Source: Wocania_A sp965224845
GTDB lineage: Bacteria > Bacteroidota > Bacteroidia > Flavobacteriales > Flavobacteriaceae
Direction: 5' to 3'
DNA length: 64,000 bases
NCBI GenBank assembly: GCA_965224845.1
Contig: CBDDAJ010000036.1
Span: forward strand, 124,001-188,000
Shown here: positions 43,496-51,567 of the stretch, piece after piece
How positions within the stretch are numbered: position 1 is the first letter of the stretch
Layout: each line of letters starts with the position of its first letter
Notes under the pieces: model-generated
Told to the model about the DNA's origin: nothing
Databases searched by the model: none
What the model saw: only the letters and a program-made list of their open reading frames with translations
Made by a program: the position numbers and the translations under genes

Positions 43496-43542
43496 GCGCT
43501 GATAACGCCCGTGTCGTGGGTTCGATTCCCACCTGCCCCACT

Positions 43543-43620
43543 AAATGGTCAAAATAAACTTACTTCAAATTGGCACTTGCGGTTCGAATCCGCCCTCGAG
43601 TAGTTTATTTATTACCATTT
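43543..43620 (+). ncRNA. Y-RNA-like/tRNA-like RNA element 4
   Basis: Closing stem AAATGGT/ACCATTT (seven pairs), bulged C (43550), AA/TT, helix AATAAACT/AGTTTATT (eight pairs), TACTTC. The apical part has a T arm GCGG-TTCGAAT-CCGC enclosed by ACTTG/CGAGT. It starts 2 bp after the tRNA-Ile discriminator, so end processing of one defines the other. Confidence 0.7.
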
Positions 43621-43623
43621 CAA

Positions 43624-43703
43624 AATTAGGTCAATTGTTTTCTTACTTCTTGGGCATTGCCCAATCAATTACGGCTTGAAATCAGAAACAAGATTACCTA
43701 ATT
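43624..43703 (+). ncRNA. Y-RNA-like/tRNA-like RNA element 5
   Basis: Closing stem AATTAGGT/ACCTAATT (eight pairs), bulged C (43632), AA/TT, a GA bulge on the 3' strand, helix TTGTTTTCT/AGAAACAA with one bulged T, TACTTC. Apical hairpins TTGGGC-ATT-GCCCAA and TCAA-TTACGGC-TTGA sit in the anticodon-arm and T-arm positions. It ends 15 bp before the start of the 750-aa protein gene, so it may also be in that gene's leader. Confidence 0.68.
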
Positions 43704-43718
43704 TATTAACTTTAAAAA

Positions 43719-45971
43719 ATGAATAAAATGAAACAAAATTTACTTAAAGTCAGTATAAGACAAAAAGCAATTTATATTCCAGAACGAAATATCACTGAGA
43801 GTAACAAATCAATTAGTGAAACTACTTCGGTTTTAGTTGCCAATGCCTCAAAATTAGGTTTTGCATTCTCGGAAGAATTATTGCATGCATTAAATAATAT
43901 AACCCCAAACGATAAGTTAGAATTATTAGAAATTCTAAAAGAAATAACTGGAGTTAACAAGAATTGGACTCCACTTGTTAAGGAATGGAATATTCCAACA
44001 GGAGAAACAGTTTTAGACCATATAATTACACTTTTTGGTAATATTTTTCAAACTAAAAAAGGAACAACATTAGATTGCGGACATATTATTCCTCAAGGAA
44101 CTTTTCCATTAGAGCGCTACAATGGATGTCCTTTTTGTGGAACTCCTTTTGAATTTGGAAAGATTGAATATCAAAACCAAGGGAGCAAATTAAAAGTTTT
44201 AGAACTATGGAGGAATAATGACTTAAATCAATTTTATAAGGATTTATTAAAGTCAAAAACAGCGCTGGATGCCACTCAAGTTGAAAGCTTAAAAACACTT
44301 TTAACAGAATACGATCTACCTCAAGATGTTGAGATTGGAATTAAAGAAACATTGATGCTAGTAATTGATGTTTTAGTTGAAAATGACAGAAGCAGCGAAG
44401 CTCAAATATTTTTTAATAACCCAACAGACATTTTAAGGTATTTATGGTACAAACATACTGGATTCCTTCAAATTATAGAACCAAAAACTATCATTAATAG
44501 AATCTCAAAGAATAGTCGTAACGTATTCAACTTAGCAGACAGTAGTGGAAGTGCTAAATTACAATCTATAGTTGATTTAAAATTAAAGTACTCAAGAAGC
44601 GATTGTAAAAGAGTTGCAACTTGGCTAAACAATTTGGATTTAGCACCAGAAAAAGCTTGTGAAATTATGCATCCTAAACGTGGTATGTGGGTACGTTTTA
44701 TAAGAGCCTTACGTTTAGCTGAATACAGTAAAAGAAAAGGATTTGAAAATCTAGCTAAGTTGTTAGATGTTTTTTATAATGAAAACTACGAGGTTTGGCA
44801 AGGTAAGATGAATCACTACAGATTAAAGAGTGATGCAGTAAACACTTTTAAACTATTAAAACAGAGACCAGGCTTATTTTCTCGTTCATTATTCTCAAAT
44901 ATGTTGTGGTTTGGAGATGATTTGACGTTAAAACACTTTTCTGAAATCATCGATAAAATTCCTGCTAGGTTAGTATTTACATTAAGCATGTATGCACAAA
45001 CTTATTTTGACAAAAATACTACTCGAAATGTTAAGCCATTAGGAGGAACCAACAAACGAGTTGCTTCAAACAAATTATTGAAGTTGTATAAAGAAGAGCA
45101 CTTAAAAGAGATGCAATCTAAAATTGAAGATTTGTGTCTTAAAGTTATGACGCAAAGATTTTCCAAGGTTGAGAACAATAATAAAACTATCTATATTGAT
45201 GAAGGCTTGTTTAATATTCCAATGTCAATTGGAGACAGAAGTGAATCTGTTCAAGATTTACCTTCAGCTTTAATGGGAACACGATTCCCTGTTGAAGGCA
45301 ATGTAGTTAGATTGTTCTTGCAATGGGGAGAAGGATTGCCTGCTCAGCATTTAGATATGGATTTAAGTTGCAGAGTAGCCTATGAGAATTCAACAGATTT
45401 TTGTTCGTATTCACAATTAGTAATTAAAGGATGTAACCATAGTGGAGATATCCAGAGGATTCCTGCTATGATTGGTACAGCAGAGTATATTGATGTGAAT
45501 CTAGATGAACTAGATACTAGAGCAGCAAAATATGTTAGTTTTGCTTGTAATGCTTATACTAATGGAAGTCTTTCGCCAAACTTAATTGTTGGTTGGATGG
45601 AGAGCAAATACCCTATGAAAATTTCATCTAAAACTGGAGTTGCCTATGACCCTTCTTGTGTACAACATCAAGTTAGAATTACTCAAAAAATGACAAAAGG
45701 ATTAGTTTTTGGAGTCCTAGATATTAAAAGCAGGGAAATAGTTTGGTTAGAGATGACATTTGGTGGTCAGGTTGTTCAAAATTTAGATACCTGTGCTGTT
45801 GAAGCATTGTTAGCCAAATTAAACAGTAAATTGAACATTGGAAACTTACTTACTCTAAAAGCTGAAGCTCAAGGTTTGGAATTAGTCTCTGAAGCCGAAA
45901 ACGCAGACGAATCTTATGATATTAAATGGGCTATGAATACAGCTAAAGTTACTCAATTGCTTATTGACTAG
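43719..45971 (+). CDS. Zinc-finger/helical/TerD-like protein (MXAN_6230/SCO0854-like)
   Basis: A 750-aa protein. Residues about 115-150 hold a RING- or ribbon-like finger (CGHIIPQGTFPLERYNGCPFC in outline, that is C-G-H and C-P-F-C). The middle (about 200-480) is alpha-helical, with WVRFIRALRLAEYSK and LLKQRPGLFSRSLFSN. The C-terminal part (about 530-700) resembles TerD: LDMDLSCRVAYE, SGDIQRIP, EYIDVNLDEL. The order fits the MXAN_6230/SCO0854 family of RING-domain proteins, recalled rather than searched. No von Willebrand MIDAS motif is seen, so it is not a standard Ro60. Its place after the RNA elements suggests an RNA-protein scaffold role. Confidence 0.65.
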   Translation: MNKMKQNLLKVSIRQKAIYIPERNITESNKSISETTSVLVANASKLGFAFSEELLHALNNITPNDKLELLEILKEITGVNKNWTPLVKEWNIPTGETVLDHIITLFGNIFQTKKGTTLDCGHIIPQGTFPLERYNGCPFCGTPFEFGKIEYQNQGSKLKVLELWRNNDLNQFYKDLLKSKTALDATQVESLKTLLTEYDLPQDVEIGIKETLMLVIDVLVENDRSSEAQIFFNNPTDILRYLWYKHTGFLQIIEPKTIINRISKNSRNVFNLADSSGSAKLQSIVDLKLKYSRSDCKRVATWLNNLDLAPEKACEIMHPKRGMWVRFIRALRLAEYSKRKGFENLAKLLDVFYNENYEVWQGKMNHYRLKSDAVNTFKLLKQRPGLFSRSLFSNMLWFGDDLTLKHFSEIIDKIPARLVFTLSMYAQTYFDKNTTRNVKPLGGTNKRVASNKLLKLYKEEHLKEMQSKIEDLCLKVMTQRFSKVENNNKTIYIDEGLFNIPMSIGDRSESVQDLPSALMGTRFPVEGNVVRLFLQWGEGLPAQHLDMDLSCRVAYENSTDFCSYSQLVIKGCNHSGDIQRIPAMIGTAEYIDVNLDELDTRAAKYVSFACNAYTNGSLSPNLIVGWMESKYPMKISSKTGVAYDPSCVQHQVRITQKMTKGLVFGVLDIKSREIVWLEMTFGGQVVQNLDTCAVEALLAKLNSKLNIGNLLTLKAEAQGLELVSEAENADESYDIKWAMNTAKVTQLLID

Positions 45972-46181
45972 TAAGTAGTTTTCTGTTATATAAAAATCCG
46001 TAATACAACTAATTATCATTGTTTACGGGTTTAAAACTTTATTAATTATCCAATTAAGCTTAGTGGTTTTTATAAAAGATTTTCTTAAAGAACTATCTAT
46101 CAAAGTTCTGCTCTATATTTGTTAGGTATTTTATCTCTTACTGTCTCTTTAAAACGATGTAATATTGAATAAGACATCCTC
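45972..46181. other. Intergenic region after the TerD-like gene
   Basis: About 210 bp. The only structure seen is an AAATCCGTAA/TTACGGGTTT hairpin near 45995-46033 without a T-run, a possible end of the preceding transcript. Nothing else is recognised. Confidence 0.4.
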
Positions 46182-46529
46182 TTAATTAAACGCTAATATC
46201 CCGACAACAATTGAAGGATGAATTTTGTTTAACAAAGAAAACCCTCTAACCTTATCTTCAGTAATATAACCAATATATTCTTCGAAAAAATCTAAAATTT
46301 TGTTCTGCAAAAGCATTTCTTCCGCCATATTGTTAGCTTCAATTTCTTTTAAAGAAGTTGCTTCGCTTGTAGAATCATCCATAAAAACCATATCTCCTTT
46401 TGCCTTTTTTGACAGGTGTAATAATACATTAGAAATTTCATGTGAAATAGTAACCCAAAAATTATCTACCCATCATATCTTCCTGTTAATTTTTGGAAAA
46501 GTCTCATTTAATAAACTGGACTTGAATAT
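46182..46529 (-). pseudogene. ImmA/IrrE metallopeptidase remnant
   Basis: One minus-strand frame encodes WVTISHEISNVLLHLSKKAK and EANNMAEEMLLQ, the HExx- and helix-pattern of ImmA/IrrE peptidases that accompany XRE repressors in toxin-antitoxin and phage-type loci. An in-frame TGA near 46470 separates this from upstream LLNETFPKINRKI, and the N-terminal HTH part is missing. The zinc site is also damaged (HEISN for HEISH). It looks like a relic of a mobile or toxin-antitoxin element. Confidence 0.6.
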
Positions 46530-46569
46530 AAGTCAATCTAAACATTACTTTTAATATAACATTTTTCAA

Positions 46570-46808
46570 ATCACCCAATATGGTTTATGCTCCTTTTTAA
46601 GAACAGTTGCACAAGAATGACCAAAGTTAGCTACTTGATATTATCCCCTAATAATTTTTGAAGTTGTGACAGATATGAATTATTGACTCTATCCTTAATT
46701 CCAGCCCCATAAGTAACACTAATGCCTACACAAGCCACTTTTATTTTTTGAGAATACCCAAAAACGGCAATGAAAAAAGCAATAACAGTTACTATTTTAG
46801 CCCCCCAT
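46570..46808 (-). pseudogene. Truncated SGNH/GDSL esterase
   Basis: The minus-strand frame reads KIVTVIAFFIAVFGYSQ (signal peptide) then VACVGISVTYGAGIKDR and QLQKLLGDN, the block I start of sialate O-acetylesterase-like SGNH hydrolases (GNS has become GIS). A further frame gives VANFGHSCATVLKK. The ATG at 46808 is out of frame by one G in a G6 run; another shift follows LLGDN. The rest of the gene is missing, cut where the island ends. It was the next gene of the sialidase operon. Confidence 0.65.
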
Positions 46809-46819
46809 TCTGTTTTAAT

Positions 46820-47722
46820 TTACTTTGGCAAAGAACTAGAAGGTTTAGCCTCGAAAAGCAACGGAAAAAATTTACCTTCCATTTTATTTCCTTTCTTTAT
46901 TATTGGAACTCCAGATAAAAGCTCATTATCTGAATTACTTAAAGTACCATCGGCAAATACATTAAGCACAAAGGCTCTTCTGCTATTTTCTGATTTGTTT
47001 TGGTACGAACCATGAACCATAAGCGGATGATGAAAGGTTGCATATCCTTTTTTTAATTCAATTGGTTTTGGTTTAAACTCTGCTTTTTGTTCTTCTGAAA
47101 GAAATTGCAAAAGGCCATTCATAGCTCCGGCAATTTCTGGTGCTTGTAATAATCCCCATTTATGACTTTTGGGAACGTAATGCAAACAACCGTTATCTAT
47201 AGTTGCATCATCTAACGCTGTCCAGCATGTTAAATGTTGCATCTTAATGGTTCGTGTCCAATATGAATAATCTTGATGCCATGCCACTACACCTCCATGT
47301 TTTGCTGGCTTACAAAATAATTGATCATGCCAAAATCGTACAGATTTGTTACCTAACAATTGGCTTGCTGCCATTACAAAAGCTGGATTCCAAAGTACAT
47401 CGTGAAATGCTTCTGTAATACGCCAATGCCCTAAAGAATGAAATAAGACTTCATCAGGATTAGCAGATTCGTTTGAATGAAATTCATAAAACAAATGGTG
47501 TGCAGGGTGCTGTGGATTTACAATTTCTGCTAAGTCTTTATTTAAGACATCAACTTGCCAATCTTCCAAAAGTTTAATTCCAGAAACATATCCAAATTCG
47601 TTGTAATGCTGAATTTGTTCATCACTTAACTTGTATTGTTCCCACTCTTTATCAGATTTTGGCTGACTAAAAATAGTAGAAATTGATTTATGATAATCTG
47701 CTAAATCTTTAGCGACATTCAT
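46820..47722 (-). CDS. Phytanoyl-CoA dioxygenase-family protein
   Basis: A 300-aa Fe(II)/2-oxoglutarate-type oxygenase. The iron ligands are in VAWHQDYSYW (HxD) and HHPLMVHGSYQNKSENSRR (distal His and the 2-oxoglutarate Arg). The family oxidises diverse small molecules. It is 3 bp downstream of the sialidase gene in the operon, so a role in processing a glycan- or lipid-linked substrate is inferred. Confidence 0.88.
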   Translation of the reverse strand: MNVAKDLADYHKSISTIFSQPKSDKEWEQYKLSDEQIQHYNEFGYVSGIKLLEDWQVDVLNKDLAEIVNPQHPAHHLFYEFHSNESANPDEVLFHSLGHWRITEAFHDVLWNPAFVMAASQLLGNKSVRFWHDQLFCKPAKHGGVVAWHQDYSYWTRTIKMQHLTCWTALDDATIDNGCLHYVPKSHKWGLLQAPEIAGAMNGLLQFLSEEQKAEFKPKPIELKKGYATFHHPLMVHGSYQNKSENSRRAFVLNVFADGTLSNSDNELLSGVPIIKKGNKMEGKFFPLLFEAKPSSSLPK

Positions 47723-47725
47723 AAT

Positions 47726-48856
47726 TTATAGTTTTATATAATTATCACTTCCATCGGTTAACCAATTTAATGAAAAACTTATAAACTCATTTTTTTTATA
47801 GTCATCCTTTTCAAAAAAGAGCCCTATGTCGCCATTCTTTAAAATGGTTAATGATGAATAGGCAGACGACCCTGTATAAATAGTTTTGCCTTTACTCCAT
47901 GTTTTACCTTCATCATAGCTAATACGCACCGTCATGTTTACACGCCCTTTTACAGATTTGGCGTTAGAAAAAAGTAATCGGTTTTTCTTGTAACCCTCTT
48001 CTTTTAAGGTATATCTAATTATGCTAGCGTTACATTCTGGATCTTCAAGTTGAGTTTCTTGTTTTGTTACCCAAGTCCTTCCTTCATCAGTAGAAATATG
48101 AACATATCTGGTTCCTTTTTTATTATTTACTCTAGCATTAACCATCCAACTTCCATCTGCCAATTCAACAACTTTTGATTCGTTTGCAGGGGTTATTGGT
48201 GTGTTAAAAAGACGCCATGTTTTTCCATGGTCATCGCTTCCAAAAAGATGCATTCCACTATCTAAATTTACCATGCAATGAAGCAATTTACCTGTTCTGG
48301 TTTGAATGCCTCGTCCAGAGGTTATAAATTTAAAATCGTTATGCCATTCTGGTTTTGCTATTTGCGAGGTAATATCCTCTGGTTTACTCCAGGTTTTTCC
48401 ATTATCTGAACTTTTCATGACATGCAAATAGTAAATGTCTTTTTCTGTGTCTAAATTCATAAAATTATAAAACAGAAAAATATCGTCAGTCATTTTATCT
48501 ACAATCATTGAAGGGTCTGAAGCCGACTTTCCCTCTGGGTAATCAATAACGGTTTCTATCGGTGTCCATGTTTTACCATTATCGCTACTTCTTCGCATAA
48601 CAATATTAATATCTTTACTCCATTTCAAATCTCCGCAAGAGGGTACGCGTTCATCTATTGTAGCAACTAAATCGCCATTTGGAGCTGTTACTATAGCAGG
48701 AATTCTGTAGCAAGACACCCCTTCTTGCATACCTGTGTTGAATAACGGTACAAGCTTAGGCTTTTCTTCAATGACTTCGTTACTGTTTTTGCTCTCTTTG
48801 CTTTTACACGAGAAAAGTATCAGCACTAACCCTAAAATTAAAGTGTTTTTTATCAT
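47726..48856 (-). CDS. Exo-alpha-sialidase-like lipoprotein
   Basis: A 376-aa protein. A lipoprotein signal peptide (LVLILFSCK, Cys16 region) precedes a six-bladed sialidase propeller. The arginine motif is YRIPAIVTA, and five Asp boxes are visible (SSDNGKTW twice, SDDHGKTW, STDEGRTW, SYDEGKTW). It would release sialic acids or related sugars at the cell surface or in the periplasm. Some members of this fold act on other uronic or deoxy sugars. Confidence 0.9.
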   Translation of the reverse strand: MIKNTLILGLVLILFSCKSKESKNSNEVIEEKPKLVPLFNTGMQEGVSCYRIPAIVTAPNGDLVATIDERVPSCGDLKWSKDINIVMRRSSDNGKTWTPIETVIDYPEGKSASDPSMIVDKMTDDIFLFYNFMNLDTEKDIYYLHVMKSSDNGKTWSKPEDITSQIAKPEWHNDFKFITSGRGIQTRTGKLLHCMVNLDSGMHLFGSDDHGKTWRLFNTPITPANESKVVELADGSWMVNARVNNKKGTRYVHISTDEGRTWVTKQETQLEDPECNASIIRYTLKEEGYKKNRLLFSNAKSVKGRVNMTVRISYDEGKTWSKGKTIYTGSSAYSSLTILKNGDIGLFFEKDDYKKNEFISFSLNWLTDGSDNYIKL

Positions 48857-48935
48857 AAGTTTTGTTTCTATACACTAAATAACACAAATTTATGATAACT
48901 AAGGCTTTATAAAGAATCTCTTTTAAAATTTGATA

Positions 48936-50525
48936 TTATTTACCAATACAAATAATCGCTTTCATTGTTCTATGGTAAATATTCCCATTTGCAAAGCTTA
49001 ATGAATTAACGGTCCAGGTTTTACCTCTTTCTCCTAAATCGTTTATCGCTACAATTGCAGATTCATCAAAATTTTCCGCATTACTGTCTATAACATAAAC
49101 AATCCCTAAAGCACTTGTAAAATAAATATAGCCATTAATCATCGTTGGAGACCCTAAAAAGCATTTTTGAAAGCCTCCTCCTCTAGTTCTATTATCAGAA
49201 GAATGCAATTGGCCTTGAGAGTTTAAACCATCATTTGATTGTTTTTCCCAAACAAAACCACCTGTTTCATTTATTTCTTCAGGAACTTCAAGGTATTCAG
49301 TGTTTTTATTAATCGTATTATGCCGCTTGATAAATGGCTTGTAAAGCCCCATAAAATAAACATCATTTTCAACTTGAATGTTGCAGTGGTAGTGGTAGTG
49401 ATACTTACTTCCAAAATCTCTAATTTCTACATTTTTTAGAAGCTTATATTTTTTAGCTAGAGTATCATATTTATTAATATCTACAATACGCATATTGTTT
49501 TGGCTAATCAATTCACCTGTTTTGGTATCTACCGTTAGGTGCGATTTACCTTCATAAAACCACGATGCCTTTTCCTTATTCCAATGCTGAGTACTTAGAG
49601 CTCCCCAACCGGAAATGCTGTTTTTTTCTTTCGGTTCCCAATGCCATAATGCAGTGCCTTGATTCTTGCCGTTTAAGCTAATTAAACTTAAACCAACTGG
49701 TCGTTCTGGTACATTATGAGGGCCTCCTCTACCTATTAATATTGCCGGTTTCCCTTCATAGGTTTGGCCTAAAACCGGAGTGTTGTAATTAGTTACTGCG
49801 GCTTTGGTAACCCAAACTCTTTTTCCTGTTATTTTATCAAAAGCGTGGAGGTAATTCCATTCTGTAGTTCTAATTGAATCGTTTTCCTCAGCAGGCTCTA
49901 CATTTAAAATTAAATCTTCAAAAAGAACAGAATCAAACTGTTTATTAAATGGACGGTTTGATGTAACAGGAATTGGTTGCCATGTGCGCTCCCAAATTAA
50001 ATTACCGTCCATAGAAAAGCAGGCCATTCCTCCACTAGCATTAATGGCCCAAACATGTTTTCCATCTGTCATTGGGGTTGGTGTCGTGGCATCACTAAAA
50101 CCATAATTGTACTCACTCTCAATGGTTCCTTTTACTGTTTTGCTCCATAAAGTATTTCCATTATTCGAATTTAAACAAAGTAAAATAATATCCTTACTAG
50201 ATGCACCACCCTTAATACCTGACGTTTTAGAATATTTTGGGTCATCATTTGGGGGATTTATTGTAAAAAATATTTTGTCATGCCAAACCGCAATACCGCT
50301 TTGCCCGCCTTCCGGCAAAGTTTTCTTCCATTTTATATTTTCTCCTGTTCTTACTGACCATTTTACAGGCACACTTAAAGCTGTTTCTACTTTCCAGCTA
50401 CCATCCGGACCACCAGACATGGGCCATTGGTTTTCACTATGAGCTACTGCAACTACATTTTTTTTTGAAGTACTGCATGAAATGATGATAAGACAACTAA
50501 ATAATAATTTAAAACAGAACCTCAT
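48936..50525 (-). CDS. PQQ-like beta-propeller lipoprotein
   Basis: A 529-aa protein with a lipoprotein signal (IIISCSTSK) and repeated propeller blades (GNTLWSKTVKG, GNLIWERTW, GKRVWVTKA). It has the fold of PQQ-dependent alcohol dehydrogenase beta-propellers but no visible cofactor or calcium site of a true quinoprotein. It is probably a periplasmic scaffold or binding protein. It is 79 bp from the sialidase gene and 11 bp from the cytochrome peroxidase gene. Confidence 0.85.
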   Translation of the reverse strand: MRFCFKLLFSCLIIISCSTSKKNVVAVAHSENQWPMSGGPDGSWKVETALSVPVKWSVRTGENIKWKKTLPEGGQSGIAVWHDKIFFTINPPNDDPKYSKTSGIKGGASSKDIILLCLNSNNGNTLWSKTVKGTIESEYNYGFSDATTPTPMTDGKHVWAINASGGMACFSMDGNLIWERTWQPIPVTSNRPFNKQFDSVLFEDLILNVEPAEENDSIRTTEWNYLHAFDKITGKRVWVTKAAVTNYNTPVLGQTYEGKPAILIGRGGPHNVPERPVGLSLISLNGKNQGTALWHWEPKEKNSISGWGALSTQHWNKEKASWFYEGKSHLTVDTKTGELISQNNMRIVDINKYDTLAKKYKLLKNVEIRDFGSKYHYHYHCNIQVENDVYFMGLYKPFIKRHNTINKNTEYLEVPEEINETGGFVWEKQSNDGLNSQGQLHSSDNRTRGGGFQKCFLGSPTMINGYIYFTSALGIVYVIDSNAENFDESAIVAINDLGERGKTWTVNSLSFANGNIYHRTMKAIICIGK

Positions 50526-50536
50526 TTTATGCCTTT

Positions 50537-51565
50537 TTAATTTAACAAATACTTTGGTTTTTTTATATAATCTTCAGGGACCTCTCCCGATAATGTCTTT
50601 AAGAATAGTTGTATTTTTAGAGCTTCTTCCTCACTAATCTCCAAACCTCTTTCGTGCCTTCCCATTAATTTTACTGCACGCACTAACTCCTTAGCAGAAG
50701 CATCATGAAAATAGGGGGCTGTTTTTTCAACATGTCTCAAAGGAGCAACTCTAAAAAACATCTTGTAAGCAGATATTTTTTTTACGCGATAATATCCCAA
50801 ATCATTTTTGTTTGGCCAATCTTCAGTGATTCCCAATTTCTGAATCATTTGCCCGCCAAAGTTCGATCCTGTATGGCAAGAATAGCAGCTTTTTGAATTA
50901 AAAACATGCCCGCCTTCAACCGCTTCTTCAGATAAAGCATTATCATCCCCTTCAATAAATATATCAATTGGTGCCGGTGTTATTAATCCCTTAATAAAAG
51001 CTTGTAATGCATCAACTATATTATCAACAGAAACCGCTTTATCGCTTTTAGGGAAAGCTGACTCAAACAACGTAATATAGCTTGAAACTTTTTCAAGACG
51101 CTGTACAATTTCATTTTCATCATTCACATTCATCTCATAAGGATTCATTAGCGAATGTTTTAGTTTTTCAGTTAAACTAGTAATCCCTCCATCGGCATTA
51201 TACATAGACAGAGAGGCTACATTATATATAGTTGGAACATCTCTAAACGTTTCACCATTTTCTTTAGATCTCAGATAAAATGACCCGTTTGTTCCATTAT
51301 GCTTTAGGTCATGACAGCTATTACAAGATATTGTAGCGTGTAATGAAAGTCTTTTATCAAAATACAACTGCCTTCCTAAATCAATCTTTTTTTTATTATC
51401 ATTAAGATACTGACTATCTACTTTAACAGGAACAAAATAAGGCTTTAGTATTTCTCTTAAACTTTGGGCTTTATTATTCGCGTTTGATTGAGCGCATCCA
51501 ACTATTGAAATCCCACAGAATACCCCTGAAAAAAACACCAATTTAAAACGACTTATTAAATCCAA
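50537..51565 (-). CDS. Di-haem cytochrome c peroxidase
   Basis: A 342-aa exported protein. A signal peptide (SGVFCGISIVGCAQS, possible lipoprotein) precedes two CXXCH haem sites, CNSCH near residue 82 and CYSCH near residue 220. It belongs to the bacterial CcpA/MauG family, which reduces peroxide or carries out oxidative modification in the periplasm. It is 2 bp downstream of the transporter gene. Confidence 0.9.
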   Translation of the reverse strand: MDLISRFKLVFFSGVFCGISIVGCAQSNANNKAQSLREILKPYFVPVKVDSQYLNDNKKKIDLGRQLYFDKRLSLHATISCNSCHDLKHNGTNGSFYLRSKENGETFRDVPTIYNVASLSMYNADGGITSLTEKLKHSLMNPYEMNVNDENEIVQRLEKVSSYITLFESAFPKSDKAVSVDNIVDALQAFIKGLITPAPIDIFIEGDDNALSEEAVEGGHVFNSKSCYSCHTGSNFGGQMIQKLGITEDWPNKNDLGYYRVKKISAYKMFFRVAPLRHVEKTAPYFHDASAKELVRAVKLMGRHERGLEISEEEALKIQLFLKTLSGEVPEDYIKKPKYLLN

Positions 51566-51567
51566 AC

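Larger units (their letters stand above)
43312..43540 (+). tRNA. tRNA-Ile(GAU) interrupted by 155 nt in the anticodon stem
   Basis: Exon 1 is 43312-43340 (GGGGCAG, TA, D arm GCTC/GAGC, A, GG) and exon 2 is 43496-43540. Joined, they give 74 nt with a perfect acceptor GGGGCAG/CTGCCCC, anticodon arm GGGCG-CTGATAA-CGCCC and T arm GTGGG-TTCGATT-CCCAC, A73. The anticodon stem has all five pairs only when GG and GCG are joined, which fixes the insertion between positions 28 and 29. No CCA. Whether the insert is removed and by what is unknown; RtcB ligases encoded nearby could seal the halves. Confidence 0.85.

Noticed and set aside
43242..43703. CRISPR array or simple direct repeats
   Set aside because: The repeated motifs are short, at uneven distances, and are the conserved parts of a pairing structure; there are no uniform spacers.
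43719..45971. Standard Ro60/TROVE protein
   Set aside because: The von Willebrand MIDAS motif is missing and the C-terminus is TerD-like; the Y-RNA-like context alone is not enough to call it Ro60.
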